DNA of 64,000 nt from JBEKIK01 sp963845975 (lineage in GTDB: Bacteria > Planctomycetota > Planctomycetia > Pirellulales > Thermoguttaceae). The stretch's first letter is position 1. Each line of letters begins with the position of its first letter. The notes below the pieces were generated by a model. That model worked only from the letters and a program-made list of their open reading frames with translations. It was not told the DNA's origin and did no database searches. Shown piece by piece: positions 61,447 through 64,000 of this stretch. The translations under genes and the position numbers were made by a program. Location: contig CAWJUD010000001.1 of assembly GCA_963845975.1 (NCBI GenBank), positions 620,001 to 684,000 of the forward strand, given 5' to 3'.

Positions 61447-62211
61447 ATGTTTTTCCCAATCGTCTTATCACTTTTTTTGTTTGTCGATCCGAACACTTCT
61501 GATCAAGGTTTTCGAGTTCAAACAATCACTCCAATTCTTGCTCAGGTTCCGCTCTACAATCGGATATTAGGCACAGCAAGATTAACTGATGACGATTACA
61601 TAGTGTTGTTCGTTATCATAAAAAATCCCACTAAAAATCGAAAATTAGAGTATAAAGGCGCCGCTTCAAACATGTTTGTCTCGTATGCCTTTCTCCAAGA
61701 TGATCTAGGCAATACGTATAAAGCGACGGATTTTGGAACTTGGACGGTAGGATCAGGGGATTCTCGAATTAAGCAGATAGAAGAAGTCTCGGTCTATCCG
61801 GGTGAAAGCATTCGGGATTGTTACGTTTTTGAAAAGCCAGTTGCCGCAGCGAAAAAGTTAAGCCTAACAATCGTCGCCAAGGCGTTATATCAGGACAAGG
61901 ATTACTCCACGGAATTAAGCAAGCCAAAATCACTTGCACAAATGGAAACGGAAGAGCGCGATAAAAAATGGGCTCAAGAAGAGGCCAGCAAACGAGCGGC
62001 CCAACAAGCCAAAGAAAAAAAAGACGCCGAAGATGAAGCCGCTCGCTGGCGAACCTGGAAGGATACAACGGGCAATTTTTCTACCAGGGCGCGATTCTCG
62101 GGGGTAATCAGCGGAAAAGTAAATCTCAAAAAAGAAGATGGACAAACGATTTCGATTCCCCTGGAAAATTTAAGCAAGGAAGACCAGGACTGGATCAAAA
62201 AGAGAAAATAA
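61447..62211 (+). CDS. Exported SHD1-domain protein
   Basis: 254 residues with GGGAGG before the ATG. Signal peptide (MFFPIVLSLFLFVDPNTSDQ region), a beta-sandwich-like middle domain (~30-150, VLFVIIKNPTKNRKLEYKGA; PGESIRDCYVFEKPVAAAKK), a charged helical or coiled-coil stretch (QMETEERDKKWAQEEASKRA, ~155-200) and a C-terminal SHD1 domain: RWRTWKDTTGNFSTRARFSG, DGQTISIPLENLSKEDQDWI. SHD1 domains are abundant in planctomycete secreted proteins, which supports the assignment of the host. Precise role unknown. Confidence 0.8.
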   Translation: MFFPIVLSLFLFVDPNTSDQGFRVQTITPILAQVPLYNRILGTARLTDDDYIVLFVIIKNPTKNRKLEYKGAASNMFVSYAFLQDDLGNTYKATDFGTWTVGSGDSRIKQIEEVSVYPGESIRDCYVFEKPVAAAKKLSLTIVAKALYQDKDYSTELSKPKSLAQMETEERDKKWAQEEASKRAAQQAKEKKDAEDEAARWRTWKDTTGNFSTRARFSGVISGKVNLKKEDGQTISIPLENLSKEDQDWIKKRK

Positions 62212-62351
62212 TCCTAATTCGACGGCCGGGTAGAATATCGGTCGTCAAATAATCCGGGCTTTTAGGTCTTCCATGCCACGCATCGAATCGGCCTTACTGC
62301 TTATCGTATGTTTCGTTCCTCGGCCGTCGAATGATTGCCGAGTCCTATTAT

Positions 62352-63272
62352 CTATTCCAGACGCATCAAAAAGTAGTCTATGTCGTCTTCTTCTCTTGAA
62401 TAATGAATCCGGGTAGTCTTTCTGATAGTTGCAGTATATTTTTTTGGAAATTCTCTTGGGTGATCGCGGCTTATCGCATCTTCAAACTTACCCCGAATAT
62501 CTTCGCCTTCCTCAGGACGAAAATGGAATTTTATAGGCTGCATATCAAACCCTATTAACTCGCCTCTTATAACAACTTCCTCAGTAAATTCATCACCTGT
62601 TCGATCTATTGTTTCTTGCAAAACTTTCATCTCTGGTGATTGAACCAGCAAACTTGAGCGAATGTCCCGATTGCGTCTCCATTCGATGTCAGCACCGAGT
62701 TCGCTTTTAACATGGTCATTAGCCCACTTATACAAAGCGCGAATTGATGCTAACCCATATTGTCGGGAATAAAGTTTTATATTTTCTGGCTCTGCTGTTT
62801 TTGCCATTTTGAAAACGACATTAATGGTTTCATCTAAGTCAGATTCGATGGACAATAACCGTTCGTTTGGTATTGTGAGAACCACGCCAACCGAACCTGG
62901 GTAAAAGTAACCGAGGCCAAATGCAGTTTTTTGGACTACGTCAGCAGTGATTCTGGCACGTTCTTTAGGTCCAGTTTTGATGGAATCATAAACAACAGTG
63001 ATTAAAGATTGAAAATTACTCAGGACATTAGATATGGCTGATATTGTTGGCTGTGCGATATTTGTAAAAATCCGATATGCGCATACGTCGATTCCCGCTT
63101 TGTTAGTTGCCGCCATGAATTCTGCTTCTAATTCATGCTTATGTTTCTCTAGAGACTTTAATTGAGTCAAAAGAGAATAAGACTGAGGCTCTGTTGCAAG
63201 TGCCCCACTAAATTTGACAATTGCAGCAGTAGTATCCTGCAATTGTTCAGAGATTGTTTGCAAGTAGTTCAT
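62352..63272 (-). CDS. Hypothetical partner of nucleotidyltransferase-like gene
   Basis: 306 residues, no signal peptide. An N-terminal helical half (MNYLQTISEQLQDTTAAIVK, LLTQLKSLEKHKHELEAEFM) includes a possible amphipathic segment around PTISAISNVLSNFQSLITVV. A middle part reads LGYFYPGSVGVVLTIPNERL, and a C-terminal beta-rich part EVVIRGELIGFDMQPIKFHF resembles an OB or SH3-like barrel. It follows the 63276 gene by 3 bases, so it is co-translated. I do not recognise the family. Pairing with a nucleotidyltransferase-like protein in an island suggests a toxin-antitoxin or defence role, but this is inference only. Confidence 0.6.
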   Translation of the reverse strand: MNYLQTISEQLQDTTAAIVKFSGALATEPQSYSLLTQLKSLEKHKHELEAEFMAATNKAGIDVCAYRIFTNIAQPTISAISNVLSNFQSLITVVYDSIKTGPKERARITADVVQKTAFGLGYFYPGSVGVVLTIPNERLLSIESDLDETINVVFKMAKTAEPENIKLYSRQYGLASIRALYKWANDHVKSELGADIEWRRNRDIRSSLLVQSPEMKVLQETIDRTGDEFTEEVVIRGELIGFDMQPIKFHFRPEEGEDIRGKFEDAISRDHPREFPKKYTATIRKTTRIHYSREEDDIDYFLMRLE

Positions 63273-63275
63273 AGT

Positions 63276-63776
63276 TCACCCTTCCCACAATTTTATTATC
63301 GCTATTCCCTTCGGTTCATCTTTACGCGAAAATCCCCATTGCTTCATCCAATATACATAACTATATTCTCCGTCCCAGTATGCCGGATGGTCGGATGGAT
63401 ATTCAATAAAATAAAAAATGTGACATTGAATTGCAGACTTTAAATCAGTATGGAAATATTCAATTACTTCCCGTTGGGTAGGGGTTGAGTTATCTAAAAA
63501 TATTGAATTTGTTCGATAAAGTACATCAATGTCACTTGGATCAATTTTTTCGGTTAAGAAGCTACCGTCTATCCAAAGTTCTCCGACCATCTGATTTTGT
63601 ATTAGAAGGTCGTAGACACACCTAAAACCTTTCATAATTATGAGCCGAGAGGTTGAGAGTGGAAAACGGCCCACGGTTAGCTCTTCTAATTGGTCGATTG
63701 TGAAATTGTGTCTGCCTATTTGCAATAAAGGTGGAAATTCGGGCTTTTCGGACGGTAAGGGCGATAAGGGGTCCAT
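63276..63776 (-). CDS. Nucleotidyltransferase-like protein (DUF6932-like)
   Basis: 166 residues. The core GELWIDGSFLTEKIDPSDID has the GSFxT(x)n-DxD shape of polymerase-beta-type nucleotidyltransferases as found in the DUF6932 group, with the metal-binding acidic pair as DID. A third acidic residue may lie in the EYFHTDLKSAIQCHIFYFIE region. It ends YVYWMKQWGFSRKDEPKGIA with IIKL. Small proteins of this type often pair with a second gene, as here (62352, 3 bases downstream). It could modify a tRNA or protein partner by nucleotide addition, or be an inactive relative. First gene of the pair. Confidence 0.65.
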   Translation of the reverse strand: MDPLSPLPSEKPEFPPLLQIGRHNFTIDQLEELTVGRFPLSTSRLIIMKGFRCVYDLLIQNQMVGELWIDGSFLTEKIDPSDIDVLYRTNSIFLDNSTPTQREVIEYFHTDLKSAIQCHIFYFIEYPSDHPAYWDGEYSYVYWMKQWGFSRKDEPKGIAIIKLWEG

Positions 63777-64000
63777 AACTCATAATGGTACCCTCATATA
63801 AGTATATGCGTCAACATGGATACTCTGTACTATTTCACACTCCGAGCTACCAGCGCCAGTGTCTCACTCAAGTGCCACAAAACACATATAATTTCTGTAT
63901 CCGGGGACGTTTATTGCATCTTCTATGAAAAACGACCTTCCAGTTTTGCGCCTGTTGCGTTCAAACGGCTCGGGTCGATATAAAATACCTTTCAAAAAAC
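63777..64000. other. Right edge, no gene seen
   Basis: About 220 bases upstream of the pair at 63276-63776. It should hold its promoter. No start-supported frame or hairpin recognised. Confidence 0.4.

Overview
The window looks like a chromosomal segment of a Planctomycetota bacterium, possibly from a metagenome assembly. Four things point there: a secreted protein ending in an SHD1 domain, a leucine-rich-repeat protein of the TDAGL type, a tyrosine recombinase of the planctomycete kind (GNSDC in box I), and a 23S-5S rRNA pair with no 16S gene beside it. PEP-CTERM proteins and secreted glycoside hydrolases fit a polysaccharide degrader. The phylum is an inference (about 0.75); I do not assign a class.

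Layout. 1-2.9 kb: secreted and PEP-CTERM proteins, a proteasome-like Ntn hydrolase, a serine-type tRNA with a UAU anticodon and a ribbon-helix-helix regulator. 3-4 kb: an IS1-family transposase. 4.2-12.2 kb: a carbohydrate-degradation block (DUF5695 protein, GH27 alpha-galactosidase, GH51 arabinofuranosidase). 12.2-25.4 kb: housekeeping genes, namely a CysK-CysS fusion, GlgX, a decayed TylF-type methyltransferase, a cytochrome c, MotAB, PurM and DsbD. 25.9-32 kb: DUF885 protein, S9 peptidase and POT peptide transporter, which together suggest peptide scavenging. 32.3-44.5 kb: BON proteins, CysC, GlgP, a flavin quinone reductase, a second PEP-CTERM protein, HemD, an ECF sigma/anti-sigma pair and a fatty-acid desaturase. 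45.2-48.5 kb: 23S and 5S rRNA. 48.7-64 kb: an accessory region with a retropepsin-like protease, IS remnants, an intact ISL3-type element, a GIY-YIG protein, a module of integrase, excisionase-like protein and divergent polymerase, a tRNA-Arg with integration scars, an SHD1 protein and a two-gene nucleotidyltransferase-like cassette.

The genes form a few functional groups. GlgX and GlgP belong to glycogen breakdown. CysC and CysK-CysS belong to sulfur and cysteine metabolism. The secreted hydrolases, peptidases and POT transporter feed on plant-type polysaccharide and peptides. The most novel candidates are the polymerase-like mobile module (56.5-59.7 kb), the serine-type tRNA(UAU), the CysS domain without its HIGH motif, and the nucleotidyltransferase-like pair at the right edge.

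Several otherwise good genes carry single-base breaks, often in homopolymers: the DUF5695 gene, the S9 peptidase, POT (twice), glgP (in-frame TAG), hemD, the LRR gene and the tylF-like gene. Sequencing error is a serious alternative to real decay. Intergenic DNA is rich in short dispersed palindromic and MITE-like repeats.
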